The notes under the pieces are model-generated. The model worked only from the letters and a program-made list of their open reading frames with translations. It searched no databases and was not told the origin of the DNA. A program made the position numbers and the translations under genes. This document shows, piece after piece, positions 1 to 8,063 of a stretch of 39,028 nucleotides of DNA; position 1 is the first letter of the stretch; each line of letters starts with the position of its first letter. Source of the stretch: an archaeon GW2011_AR18 (GTDB lineage: Archaea > Nanobdellota > Nanobdellia > SCGC-AAA011-G17 > GW2011-AR18); contig JWKX01000016.1 in the NCBI GenBank assembly GCA_000806155.1, positions 1 to 39,028 on the forward strand. The letters run 5' to 3'.

Positions 1-366
1 AGGATTTGCAGTACCACCAATAATCTCTATATGAGACTTATTTTGAGAGAATAATAATGGAGGCAATAAAGTCTGTAAAACCAGAGTTGTAGAACCAGCT
101 GTACCAATATCAAATTTATAATCAGAAGAGACAACTTTAGAAGGAATAAATTCTAATTCTTGAGAGTGTAAAATATTACCATTAACTTCTGCATTACAAA
201 TCTTAGAAACTGCGTTAACTGCTGTAAGATGTTGAGCTTGCAAACCAGGATTAGGTCTTTTATTACGAATATTAATAATCTTGAAAGATTTAGAAGTTAA
301 AGCTGATAAACTTAAAGAGGTACGCAATATCTGACCTCCGCCAATGGAACCATCTATATGAATCAT
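1..366 (-). CDS. rtcA: RNA 3'-terminal phosphate cyclase, N-terminal part (cut by window edge)
   Basis: RtcA converts an RNA 3'-phosphate into a 2',3'-cyclic phosphate with ATP, through an enzyme-AMP intermediate. The 122 codons in the window start at ATG 366 and are open to base 1, so the C-terminal two thirds lie outside. Recognisable family blocks are IDGSIGGGQILRTSLSLSAL at the N-terminus, then NIRNKRPNPGLQAQHL (the RxxRxxPGLxxQH block), and later FDIGTAGSTTLVLQTLLPPL. The usual glycine loop reads DGSxGEGGGQ; here it is DGSIGGGQ, two residues shorter and without the conserved Glu. RtcB lies immediately upstream in the same direction, so the two probably form an RNA-repair unit. Identity is clear; activity is less certain because of the shortened loop. 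Confidence 0.9.
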   Translation of the reverse strand, partial: MIHIDGSIGGGQILRTSLSLSALTSKSFKIINIRNKRPNPGLQAQHLTAVNAVSKICNAEVNGNILHSQELEFIPSKVVSSDYKFDIGTAGSTTLVLQTLLPPLLFSQNKSHIEIIGGTANP

Positions 367-484
367 AGATATGGTATGTTCATCAGTCTTATAATACTAA
401 CTATGCATCATAAAACTATCAAAACTTATTTTAAGTAAAATTTGCAGATATAAAATTTAAATTTGTTTTAGAATAAATCTTAGT

Positions 485-1942
485 TTACTTTATATTACCA
501 ATAGGAATCATTTTTATAATTGGTCTGCATATACCTGCTTTAGCAACAGAATCAATAACTAAATCAACAGATTTGTAAGCAGAACCAGATTCTTCAGCAA
601 GACCAGAATAAGAACCTGTCTTAACGTAAATACCACGAGATTCCATATCTTTTTGCAAAGACTCTCCCTTAAATTCTCTTCTAGCCTGATTACGAGACAT
701 CACTCTACCACTTCCGTGACACGTTGAGGAGAAAGTTTCATTGTCAGCTTTTTCTGTTCCAACCAAAAGATAACTTCCAGTCTCCATGCTGCCACCAATA
801 ATAACAGGAGATCCAATATCATTATATAATTTAGAAACTTCAGGATTACCAGGACCTTGAGCAAGAGTTGCACCTTTCCTGTGAACAACTAATTTTTTCT
901 TCTTACCATCAACTTTGAATTCTTGTAATCTAGCTAAATTATGAGCAACATCATAAACACAGTGCATATTCATATCTTCTGCTTTTTGTTTGAAAACTTT
1001 TTCAAAAGACTCACGAATACGATGTGTAATAACCTGCCTGTTAGCAAAAGCCATATTAGCAGCAGATGCCATAGCACTATAGTAATCCTGACCTTCATGA
1101 CTTGAAAATGGAGCACAAGATAATTCAGGATCATTAACTCTAATATTATATTTTTTCATAGCACCTTCAAAAATTTTTAAATAATCAGTAGCAACTTGAT
1201 GACCGAAACCACGAGAACCACAATGAAATGTAACCACAATCTGATCTGGAAAAATACCAAACCTTTTAGCAATTTTCTCATCTAAAATATTTTCTTTTTT
1301 TATATGCTGAATTTCAAGATAATGATTACCTGAACCTAAAGTTCCTAATTGGTCAATACCTCTTGCTCTTGCTTTTTGAGATATCTTAGAAGAATCAGCC
1401 CATTCAATCTTACCAGAACTTTCTATCCTATCTAAATCTTCCTTCCAGCCATAACCGTTATCCACACACCATTTAACACCATTATCCATAACTTCACTAA
1501 ACTGTTGATTATTAACCTTAACAAAACCTTTACAACCCACACCTGAAGGAACAGCATCATATAGTGTATTAACTAATTCTTTTATTTTAGGCTGAACATC
1601 TTTAATAGTTAAATTAGTGATTATAGTTTTCATGCCACAGTTTATATCAAATCCTACACCACCAGGAGAGATAACACCACCATTTTCTGGATCTGTAGCA
1701 ATAACCCCCCCTATACAAAAACCATACCCCCAGTGGGCATCAGGCATAGCCATAGCATATTTAACAACACCAGGAAGACAGGCCATATTAGTCAATTGAT
1801 CAAAAACACCAGCATCCATTGAATTAAGCAATTCTTTACTAGCTATAACTCTTGCTGGAACATTCATACCTTGCTTGAAAGAAGCAGGAATTTCCCATAC
1901 TGCTTCTTCTATTTGTTTTATATCTTTTGGGATATTTGACAT
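485..1942 (-). CDS. rtcB: tRNA-splicing ligase RtcB
   Basis: RtcB joins 2',3'-cyclic phosphate or 3'-phosphate ends to 5'-OH ends using GTP and Mn2+. In archaea it seals tRNA exon halves after BHB intron excision. The 485-residue protein is of normal length and has no intein. Visible motifs are PDAHWGYGFCIGG, GGVGFDINCGM (metal-binding Cys), HCGSRGFGHQ, AANMAFANRQ, YDVAHNLA, HRKGATLAQGPG and STCHGSGRVMSR, whose His (about residue 409) is the expected guanylylated residue. All metal and nucleotide ligands I can recognise are present. It sits 118 bp upstream of rtcA, and archease genes lie nearby at 3269-4097. The window itself contains intron-bearing tRNAs, its expected substrates. Confidence 0.97.
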   Translation of the reverse strand: MSNIPKDIKQIEEAVWEIPASFKQGMNVPARVIASKELLNSMDAGVFDQLTNMACLPGVVKYAMAMPDAHWGYGFCIGGVIATDPENGGVISPGGVGFDINCGMKTIITNLTIKDVQPKIKELVNTLYDAVPSGVGCKGFVKVNNQQFSEVMDNGVKWCVDNGYGWKEDLDRIESSGKIEWADSSKISQKARARGIDQLGTLGSGNHYLEIQHIKKENILDEKIAKRFGIFPDQIVVTFHCGSRGFGHQVATDYLKIFEGAMKKYNIRVNDPELSCAPFSSHEGQDYYSAMASAANMAFANRQVITHRIRESFEKVFKQKAEDMNMHCVYDVAHNLARLQEFKVDGKKKKLVVHRKGATLAQGPGNPEVSKLYNDIGSPVIIGGSMETGSYLLVGTEKADNETFSSTCHGSGRVMSRNQARREFKGESLQKDMESRGIYVKTGSYSGLAEESGSAYKSVDLVIDSVAKAGICRPIIKMIPIGNIK

Positions 1943-1997
1943 AAATTTGTACTAGATATCGTTTTTATAAAGTTTTGGTTTAAACTCTGTGCAATAT

Positions 1998-2294
1998 TCA
2001 CAACGCTTTGCCTAGGTTTTGCATTTCCTTCTTTATATATTTTATATCAAATTCAACAGTTGTTAAACCGCTTGCTATTTTTTCAGTCCTATTCTCTAAT
2101 TTACTTAACCTTTTTCTCATGTCGAAACTCATCTGAAAGAAAGCACCAGCACCAAAAATAGCACTAAATAAAGGAAATAATTCTAACCATAATGGAGTAT
2201 TAATAATTCCTAAAACTTTCAATATCAACCAGACAAGTATTGATAGTAATGACAACCAGAATATAATTGCATATAATTTAGAATAATCTTTCAC
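1998..2294 (-). CDS. small membrane protein with C-terminal coiled coil
   Basis: A 98-residue protein I do not recognise. Residues about 8-32 and 38-58 are hydrophobic and likely form two membrane helices joined by a short turn. The rest (MRKRLSKLENRTEKIASGLT and onward) has heptad spacing of hydrophobic residues and charged flanks, typical of a short coiled coil. The arrangement suggests a hairpin-anchored membrane protein with a cytoplasmic oligomerising tail. It lies between the PEBP gene and rtcB in the same direction and could be cotranscribed with either. No function can be assigned. Confidence 0.6.
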   Translation of the reverse strand: MKDYSKLYAIIFWLSLLSILVWLILKVLGIINTPLWLELFPLFSAIFGAGAFFQMSFDMRKRLSKLENRTEKIASGLTTVEFDIKYIKKEMQNLGKAL

Positions 2295-2348
2295 ATTATT
2301 ATTTATATTTTGAAATTTATAAGTGTTACTAAGAAATTATTGAAAATA

Positions 2349-2927
2349 TTAAACCCTCTTATAAGTTCCCATCAAAACTGCTTCTTCTAAAATATGACCT
2401 TTCATAGCAATTTCTACTTGAGTCTTAGAATAACCATGTTTTAGATCTAACATTTTATCCAAAGCAAAAACTTTGAAGAAATATCTATGCTCACCATCAG
2501 GAGGACATGGACCACTATAATCATTTAATCCCCTACTATCTTTTCCAATGATTCCTTTAGGGTTTTCTCCTTCTTTAATATTAACAGTTTCTGGAGGAAT
2601 ATTAAAAACAACCCAATGATCCCATACTTTGCCAGTTGCTTTAATAGCATCAGGATCATCCATAATCAAAACCAAAGATTTAGTATTAATAGGAACATCA
2701 CTAATCATCAAAGGAGGTGAGAGATTAATACCATCACATGTATATTTAATAGGAATCCTCTTCCCATCCAAGAACTCTGAACTTGTTAATTTCATAATAC
2801 TAGTTGTATTTTGTGATTTATAATAATTGGCTATATATTTAGTGCAAGATACAATTAATATCAAGATAATCAATATTTTTTCATAGATATTAAAGAATAA
2901 TAAACTTTTTAAATTTTTAGCAAGCAA
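2349..2927 (-). CDS. PEBP (YbhB/YbcL) family protein with N-terminal membrane segment
   Basis: The body (from MKLTSSEF, ATG 2795) is a standard phosphatidylethanolamine-binding-protein fold. It shows YTCDGINLSPPL, the DDPDA ligand-pocket motif, VWDHWVVFNIP, and YSGPCPPDGEHRYFFKVFALD. Upstream codons add a hydrophobic stretch ending in LIVSC, which could be a signal anchor or an archaeal lipobox, so the protein is probably exported or membrane-bound. The start is uncertain. The first in-frame start is TTG 2927, but a TATA-like box at 2906-2915 would begin transcription near 2885, which favours an internal start such as TTG 2873; the classical cytoplasmic start would be 2795. Family members bind small anionic or lipid ligands or act as inhibitors. 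The ligand here is unknown. Confidence 0.85.
   Translation of the reverse strand: MLAKNLKSLLFFNIYEKILIILILIVSCTKYIANYYKSQNTTSIMKLTSSEFLDGKRIPIKYTCDGINLSPPLMISDVPINTKSLVLIMDDPDAIKATGKVWDHWVVFNIPPETVNIKEGENPKGIIGKDSRGLNDYSGPCPPDGEHRYFFKVFALDKMLDLKHGYSKTQVEIAMKGHILEEAVLMGTYKRV
2906..2915. promoter_or_regulatory. TATA-like box between divergent PEBP and 111-residue genes
   Basis: The A/T-only block TTTTTAAATT is centred about 26 bp before the ATG at 2937, the spacing of leaderless archaeal genes. It reads as a TATA box on both strands, so it may also fire toward the PEBP gene. In that case transcription would start inside the longest PEBP frame. Confidence 0.45.
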
Positions 2928-2936
2928 CTAATAGTT

Positions 2937-3272
2937 ATGATAGAGATAAGAGATATAGTATCAAAAATAGGAGAGAGAGGATGGTGGATTTATGAGAATG
3001 GAGTCTATGTAAGAAACCCAAATTATTCAAAAACATACGTTATATCACCATTAGATACTGATTTTAGGATATCAAGCCATAGATTAGCTATATTAATGGA
3101 ATCAGGAATAAAACCTGAAATAGAACATGAAGGTAGAGTGATAGAATTAAGATATTTAAGATTATTATTAAATGAAGTAAATATAGGAGAATTATCAATA
3201 CAGTCAAGAGAATTTTATGAAGAATTAGAAAAAAATTTACAAGATATAAGAAGTTATAGATTTGATAATTAG
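2937..3272 (+). CDS. hypothetical protein, 111 residues
   Basis: A small soluble protein of unknown family. It begins MIEIRDIVSKIGERGWWIYENGVYV and ends in a charged helical tail (REFYEELEKNLQDIRSYRF). No membrane segment, cysteine cluster or nucleotide motif is visible. The start is supported by the TATA-like box about 26 bp upstream. The gene converges on archease with a 4-bp overlap of the two stop regions. The mixed polar content and lack of low complexity suggest a genuine protein. Confidence 0.55.
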   Translation: MIEIRDIVSKIGERGWWIYENGVYVRNPNYSKTYVISPLDTDFRISSHRLAILMESGIKPEIEHEGRVIELRYLRLLLNEVNIGELSIQSREFYEELEKNLQDIRSYRFDN

Positions 3273-3691
3273 ATATCAACAATAACATGTGCTATATATT
3301 TATCTTTAGTTTTTTTAATTTCAAATTTATGTTTTGTTATTGCTTTAGCATCAGCATTTAACTGGTGTTTTTTTCTGTCAATAATCTCACCAAAACATTT
3401 TGCATTAATAGAATATTTATTATTTTTTTCAGAGATATTTATTTCAAACTTATTAAATAATAATCCTTCAGTGTCTTTAACAAATATCAATTCAGATAAA
3501 AAATCATATAATAAATCTTCAAGAGAATCTGCTGATAATTTTATAGTATAAACTGATTTATTTCCTAATGTGCTTAATTTAACCATTATTTCTTCAACAG
3601 CTAATGCTGCATTCTCGAATAGTTCATCTAAATCATTACCATAAGCCTCGAACATAACATCTGCTGTATGATCAAAGAATTTATATCTCAT
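3269..3691 (-). CDS. archease, RtcB activator
   Basis: Archease speeds RtcB guanylylation and turnover and broadens its nucleotide use. From ATG 3691 the protein is 140 residues and begins RYKFFDHTADVMFEAYG, with the metal-binding DHTAD motif at residues 7-11. It continues with LLYDFLSELIFVKDTEGLLF, KCFGEIIDRKKHQLNADAKA and the terminal VIVDI carrying the last acidic ligand. Length and every family landmark fit. ATG 3691 is preferred over TTG 3703 because it gives the classical N-terminus and has TTGAGG just upstream as a ribosome site. It overlaps the end of the upstream archease-like gene, so the pair is probably translated in a coupled way. Confidence 0.95.
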   Translation of the reverse strand: MRYKFFDHTADVMFEAYGNDLDELFENAALAVEEIMVKLSTLGNKSVYTIKLSADSLEDLLYDFLSELIFVKDTEGLLFNKFEINISEKNNKYSINAKCFGEIIDRKKHQLNADAKAITKHKFEIKKTKDKYIAHVIVDI

Positions 3692-4097
3692 TTTTTTCCT
3701 CAACTAATAAACTAATCTGAACATGGCAACCATCTTTATCTTCCTTGATCAATACATTCTTAGATATCTCTTTCACTAAAACATCAATCTCATTGCCTTT
3801 AATCTTAGAGCCTGCAACAACAGATGATAACATGTAATCATTATTTACCATGTTTATACTTAAATCCTGAACTTCAGATAGAATAAAACATTCATTTAAC
3901 AATAATTCATTTAATTTATTTATGTAATTATATAATAAATATTTCAGGTTCTGAGAACGGAACATTATAGACTTATTTATTTCATTATTCAGATTTCCTT
4001 TATAAACTGTTTTTGAGAATTCAACAGCTATTAAAGAGAAAGCCTTTTCTAAGGTTTTAGCTTCGCTTTTTAAGCTTATTTCTTGGTAATCTGCCAT
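3681..4097 (-). CDS. divergent archease paralogue lacking metal-site residues
   Basis: A 138-residue protein that lines up with the neighbouring archease over most of its length. KTLEKAFSLIAVEFSKTV matches the LDELFENAALAVEEIMV helix. LKYLLYNYINKLNELLLNE matches LEDLLYDFLSELIFVKDTE. VVAGSKIKGNEIDVLVKEIS matches the CFGEIIDRKKHQLNADAKAI region, and CHVQISLLV matches AHVIVDI. The DHTAD metal motif is absent at the N-terminus and the terminal Asp is replaced, so it cannot bind metal in the normal way. It lies directly upstream of archease, overlapping it by 11 bp. It may be a non-catalytic partner or regulator in an RtcB complex. The homology call is my alignment by eye. Confidence 0.65.
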   Translation of the reverse strand: MADYQEISLKSEAKTLEKAFSLIAVEFSKTVYKGNLNNEINKSIMFRSQNLKYLLYNYINKLNELLLNECFILSEVQDLSINMVNNDYMLSSVVAGSKIKGNEIDVLVKEISKNVLIKEDKDGCHVQISLLVEEKNEI

Positions 4098-4202
4098 TAT
4101 AAGCCTTTAAAACACTGTTATTAATGTATTTTATGATGTCACGTAGAAGTGGTAAAGATAGTAAGGTTTTTAAAGGTTATTTCCTATATAAATACTATAA
4201 AA

Positions 4203-6788
4203 ATGGCAAAAATAAAGGGACAGGGAATATTTGAAAGATATAAGAATAGAGAGAAAACTCCTAAAAAAATTCATCAACCAAAACAGCAAAACTATAGTTA
4301 CAGACCAGAAAAACATAGAACTCGCAGGTCTTTAGGATCTAAATTAAGAAGATTAGGATTAGGACTAGCATTAGTGGCTGCATTATCAATACCATTAGAT
4401 CAATATACAGGAATACCGGGATATATAGAAGGAAAAATCATAAAAACTGTTAAATCTCATTCAGAAAACGGACAATACTGGCAGGCAATACATGAAAGAG
4501 ATGCATTCAAAGCAAAGATACAAAACAGAACACCAGAAAAACATGAGGAAAACAAAGATGCATTCCCAGATACAGATTTCATAAGAGAATTTCCAGCAAC
4601 AGAAACAAATGAGATAAGCATAGAGAGTGATGACACAAACTATCCAATATATAGAAAAGCATCAACAAGCCAAAAACTATCATGCGACATACTAAATAGA
4701 GATACAAACATAATACAGATGATAGTAGCAAGAGAGGATGATGCAGCATATGATCACGGAGGAATAAATTACTGGGGAAAAATAGCTGCTGCTGCAAGAT
4801 GGATAAAAGCAGGAAGAAAAGGAAATATGCCTGGAGGATCTGGACTAGTAGAGCAAGTTGCAAAGATGGCAACACTAGATGAAAATCAGGCAAGCAAAAA
4901 CAGAAAAGGATGGAAAGGAATAAAAGAAAAATTAGAAGAGATAGTATACTCATTAGAATTAGGAGCATTACCAAGAAATGATGTAATATGTTTTTATGCA
5001 AATACATCATACTTTGCAGGAGGAAACTACGGAGTAGAAGCTGCAGCACAAGATTACTTTGGAAGATCAGCATTAGAATTAACAAAAGCAGAAGCAGCAT
5101 TCCTAGCAGTATTAGTAAAAGCACCAGGACTAAACCCTAAATTAAGAAAAATAGATATCAAAGACAAAAATGGAAATGTGAAAACATTAGATCCATTCCA
5201 GCTACAATATGATAGATATAAAAGATTTGTAGAACAATTACATAGAGATGATAAAATAAGTGAAGTGGAATATCAAGAAATGATAGATCCAGCTGCAATA
5301 ACAATATCACCAAAACAAAGAACAACAACATCAACATTCACAGGAGCATTAGAAATAGTAAAAGATGAACTGCAAAAAAGATACGGAATAGACTTATATA
5401 AAATGATGCAGGATGATAATATACCATACTCATTAATATTAAAAACAACAATAAAACATGAAGACCAATTAAGACTAGAAGCAGCAATAAAAAAAGAATT
5501 CAAGCATCCGTTTGTAGAAATAAACGGAGTATTACAACCACTAGCAGATATTGGAGGAGTTGTATTAGACAAAGAGAGAAGAGTAGTATCATTAATAGCA
5601 GGAAGAGAATATAGAGGAGCTATTGGAGAATTCAATTATGCAACAAGCAAAGATACAGCAAGTGTAGAATTAGGATCAGTTATAAAACCATTATTGTATG
5701 CATATGCGTATCAATATGAGAAAATAAATCCAAATAGTATATGGAGCGAGGAAGGAGCTGGAGTAAGAAACTGGAACGGAGAAACACATCCGCCAATGTC
5801 ATTAAGAAGAGCATTGACAGCATCAAACAATCCAATAACAGTAAATTTATGGAAACACTTATTCAAAAGAAAAAATGATAAAACAGGAAACGAACAGAGA
5901 TTCACAAAGTTCATAGAATATTTAGATGGGTTAGGATTTGATATAACAGAATATAGAAAAGCAGGACGTGAAGATAACAGCCTAGCACTAGGATCAAAAG
6001 GGGGATTAACAGCTTTAGGAATAGCAGAAGTATATTCAGCATTCAATGATGGAAAATTAAGAGATACAACAATAATATATACAATAATACTAAACGGACA
6101 GGAATATGTTATAACACCATCAGAAGAAGCAAGAGAGGTATTTGAGACAAGAACCAGAAATGCAATATTAGAAAGCTTAGAAGCACGTGCTAATGAACTA
6201 AAAGTCAAAGGATGGTGCAAGACAGGAACAGGAGGAGACAAAGCATTAAGACTAGTATGTGATGAAAAAACTGGAGATCTTGACAGGATATTATCATTAT
6301 TCACAACAAGCAAACATGGAACATTAGGACAGAGAAAATATGCAGCAACAGAATTAGGACCTGTTGTAAGAGCATATCAGGAACAGACTAGAAAAGGTGA
6401 AGTATATGATACTAGAGAGACTAAAGTGCGTACAATAGAATGCTTAGATGATGATACAATAATACCAGAAGGAAGAATATTCCAGGCAGATTTAAAAGAT
6501 ATAAACAAATTAGCAGAAATATATGATTTATGCGCATCAGTACAAACACCAAGATCAGAAAGAAAAATAGGATACTATAGTGCAACAGCTTCAGCATACC
6601 AAGCTCTAGCAGAAGATTTAAAATGCGAAGGAGAAACTGCCAGAGCAGGAGTATTCCTAAGCAATGCAATATTATTCTATAAAAGAATGGCAAGAGAGTC
6701 AGATGGCAGTCAAAAAGAGACGGCACTAGGAATGATACAGGATATAGAAACACATAAGGATGATCCTCCAACTGATTGTACAGAATAA
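4203..6788 (+). CDS. class A penicillin-binding protein (GT51 transglycosylase plus transpeptidase)
   Basis: A bifunctional peptidoglycan synthase of the PBP1A type. After a basic tail and one membrane helix (about residues 47-65) comes a GT51 domain. It has AREDDAAYDHGG (catalytic Glu about 178), GGSGLVEQ (211), KEKLEEIVYSLELG, and FYANTSYFAGGNYGVEAAA followed by YFGRSALELTKAEAAFLA. The transpeptidase domain keeps SVIK (Ser about 492, Lys 495), SNN (541-543) and KTGT (673-676), so both active sites look intact. A helical C-terminal tail of about 130 residues follows. I chose ATG 4203; GTG 4149 would add 18 residues, but a TATA-like TTTTTAAA at 4167-4174 lies inside that extension. Codon use matches neighbouring plus-strand genes. 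Such enzymes are bacterial; finding one in an archaeal contig is the notable point. Confidence 0.92.
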   Translation: MAKIKGQGIFERYKNREKTPKKIHQPKQQNYSYRPEKHRTRRSLGSKLRRLGLGLALVAALSIPLDQYTGIPGYIEGKIIKTVKSHSENGQYWQAIHERDAFKAKIQNRTPEKHEENKDAFPDTDFIREFPATETNEISIESDDTNYPIYRKASTSQKLSCDILNRDTNIIQMIVAREDDAAYDHGGINYWGKIAAAARWIKAGRKGNMPGGSGLVEQVAKMATLDENQASKNRKGWKGIKEKLEEIVYSLELGALPRNDVICFYANTSYFAGGNYGVEAAAQDYFGRSALELTKAEAAFLAVLVKAPGLNPKLRKIDIKDKNGNVKTLDPFQLQYDRYKRFVEQLHRDDKISEVEYQEMIDPAAITISPKQRTTTSTFTGALEIVKDELQKRYGIDLYKMMQDDNIPYSLILKTTIKHEDQLRLEAAIKKEFKHPFVEINGVLQPLADIGGVVLDKERRVVSLIAGREYRGAIGEFNYATSKDTASVELGSVIKPLLYAYAYQYEKINPNSIWSEEGAGVRNWNGETHPPMSLRRALTASNNPITVNLWKHLFKRKNDKTGNEQRFTKFIEYLDGLGFDITEYRKAGREDNSLALGSKGGLTALGIAEVYSAFNDGKLRDTTIIYTIILNGQEYVITPSEEAREVFETRTRNAILESLEARANELKVKGWCKTGTGGDKALRLVCDEKTGDLDRILSLFTTSKHGTLGQRKYAATELGPVVRAYQEQTRKGEVYDTRETKVRTIECLDDDTIIPEGRIFQADLKDINKLAEIYDLCASVQTPRSERKIGYYSATASAYQALAEDLKCEGETARAGVFLSNAILFYKRMARESDGSQKETALGMIQDIETHKDDPPTDCTE

Positions 6789-6860
6789 AACAACAACTAG
6801 AAAGGTTTATATTTAATTCTTATAGCCTAAAAATCAAGGGCTCGTAGCTCAGCTTGGTGG

Positions 6861-6897
6861 AAACTCTGTAGCTTAAGAAAGTTATAAAGTTGCCAAA
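6861..6897 (+). other. tRNA-Lys intron 1, in the D arm (37 nt)
   Basis: A bulge-helix-bulge can be drawn. Central 4-bp helix TGGT (6855-6858) with GCCA (6892-6895), 5' bulge GGA, 3' bulge AAA, inner helix AACT/AGTT (6862-6865/6888-6891). Cutting each bulge after its second base rebuilds GAGC, the exact partner of the D-stem GCTC. The outer helix is weak, so this is a relaxed motif. Confidence 0.8.
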
Positions 6898-6934
6898 AGC
6901 AATAGACTCTTAATCTATGGGTCGTGGGTTCAAA

Positions 6935-6986
6935 ATTGAATCTTTTTAGAAAAAAGCTTCGGCAAAAACTAAAGAGAGAATGAAAG
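6935..6986 (+). other. tRNA-Lys intron 2, in the T loop (52 nt)
   Basis: The T stem GTGGG/CCCAC is the outer helix. TTCA (6929-6932) pairs with TGAA (6981-6984) as the 4-bp central helix, with bulges AAA (6933-6935) and AGT (6985-6987). Cutting after the second base of each bulge yields the canonical T loop TTCAAAT. This is a textbook BHB at a non-canonical tRNA position. Confidence 0.88.
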
Positions 6987-7034
6987 TCCCACCGAGCCCG
7001 CTAACATTATAAATCTTATTGAAATGGTAAAACA

Positions 7035-8021
7035 ATGACTATTGACCTAAGATTGGAAAGAGAAACAGAATATGCAGAATTTTCTCCAGGAGCAGCAATA
7101 TTAAACCTAGGACTGCACTTACCACATGATATAGGCAGGGTAGTCAAAGACCTAATAGCAATATCTGATGATAAAGATTTAATAATTTATGATACAGATG
7201 GAAAAGAAGTTGCAAGCCAAGATATTGGAACAAGCATAAAAGAATTAACATTCACAGGATTTACAAGACAATACTTACCACTTGATGGATATTTACTTGG
7301 TTTAACAGATAATAAAACAATAGAGATAATAAGACTAATAATAGACTTACATCCTGATGAGATAGAATTTAATAAAATAGAAGATTTAAGATTCAGGATA
7401 TCAATGCATAGAAATTATACATTAGATGATAACCCAGAACATATAATAAATGGGATGAACAGAATAATATGGCCATTATATGCAAGTACACAAGATGCAT
7501 TACATGCATTCTCTGAAAAAGAAATGGATAGAATGAATGGAATGAACCTGCAGTTCAATAATAAGTTTATGACTAAAGGAAGAACACCAAGATTATTCGC
7601 TATAGGATATGATGACATAAGAACAGAATATAATAAAAAACCACAAGCACATCCGTATGTACTATTAAAAGGAACACAAGAACTTTCCTCTTTAGCATGG
7701 CTAGACAGAATAAAAGGTGGAAAAACAAAAGATCCGAGAAGAAATAATATAAGAGTACCATATGATTCAGTATCAGTAGCACCAACATTTACAGATCGTA
7801 GTTTCCTAGCAATAGACAAGAATCGAAGATTATGGTACTTGCCTGACAATAAAGGAAAAAACCATATTGATAAAGAAGGGAATTTAAAATTAGAAGATTT
7901 TGGAATAACAGGACATAGAATAGGGATAATATCATCAACACAATACAGAGATGAAAGACCATTATTATATTTGACATATGATGATAGATCACTTGTAAGA
8001 TGCAGATTAAGAGAAAGATAA
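7035..8021 (+). CDS. hypothetical protein, 328 residues
   Basis: An unrecognised soluble protein placed between two intron-containing tRNA genes. Short repeated strand-like phrases such as DLIAISDDKDLIIYDTDGKEVA, PRLFAIGYDDIRTEY, RSFLAIDKNRRLWYLPD and RPLLYLTYDDRSLVRCRL suggest a WD/PQQ-like beta-propeller of irregular blades, but I cannot name a family. There is no signal peptide or membrane segment. A TATA-like TTATAAAT at 7008-7015 lies about 24 bp before the ATG, supporting this start and independent transcription. Codon use (A-ending) matches other plus-strand genes. Confidence 0.6.
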   Translation: MTIDLRLERETEYAEFSPGAAILNLGLHLPHDIGRVVKDLIAISDDKDLIIYDTDGKEVASQDIGTSIKELTFTGFTRQYLPLDGYLLGLTDNKTIEIIRLIIDLHPDEIEFNKIEDLRFRISMHRNYTLDDNPEHIINGMNRIIWPLYASTQDALHAFSEKEMDRMNGMNLQFNNKFMTKGRTPRLFAIGYDDIRTEYNKKPQAHPYVLLKGTQELSSLAWLDRIKGGKTKDPRRNNIRVPYDSVSVAPTFTDRSFLAIDKNRRLWYLPDNKGKNHIDKEGNLKLEDFGITGHRIGIISSTQYRDERPLLYLTYDDRSLVRCRLRER

Positions 8022-8063
8022 AAGGAATAATTTTATAAAACAACAGTTAATAACAAAAAACAA

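Larger units (their letters stand above)
6838..7000 (+). tRNA. tRNA-Lys (anticodon CUU) with two introns
   Basis: Acceptor stem GGGCTCG (6838-6844) pairs with CGAGCCC (6993-6999), followed by discriminator G 7000; CCA is not encoded. The anticodon stem ATAGA/TCTAT encloses CTCTTAA, giving anticodon CTT at 6909-6911. D-arm and T-arm only form after removal of two introns (6861-6897 and 6935-6986). The mature tRNA would be 74 nt, with D stem GCTC/GAGC and T arm GTGGG-TTCAAAT-CCCAC. A TATA-like box (TTTATATT) lies about 28 bp upstream. There is no intron at the usual 37/38 position. Splicing would need the endonuclease (not in this window) and the RtcB encoded at 485-1942. Confidence 0.93.

Noticed and set aside
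4579-5124. Long Leu-rich frame on the minus strand inside the PBP gene
   Set aside because: Low-complexity antisense shadow of A-rich codons in a clearly conserved gene.
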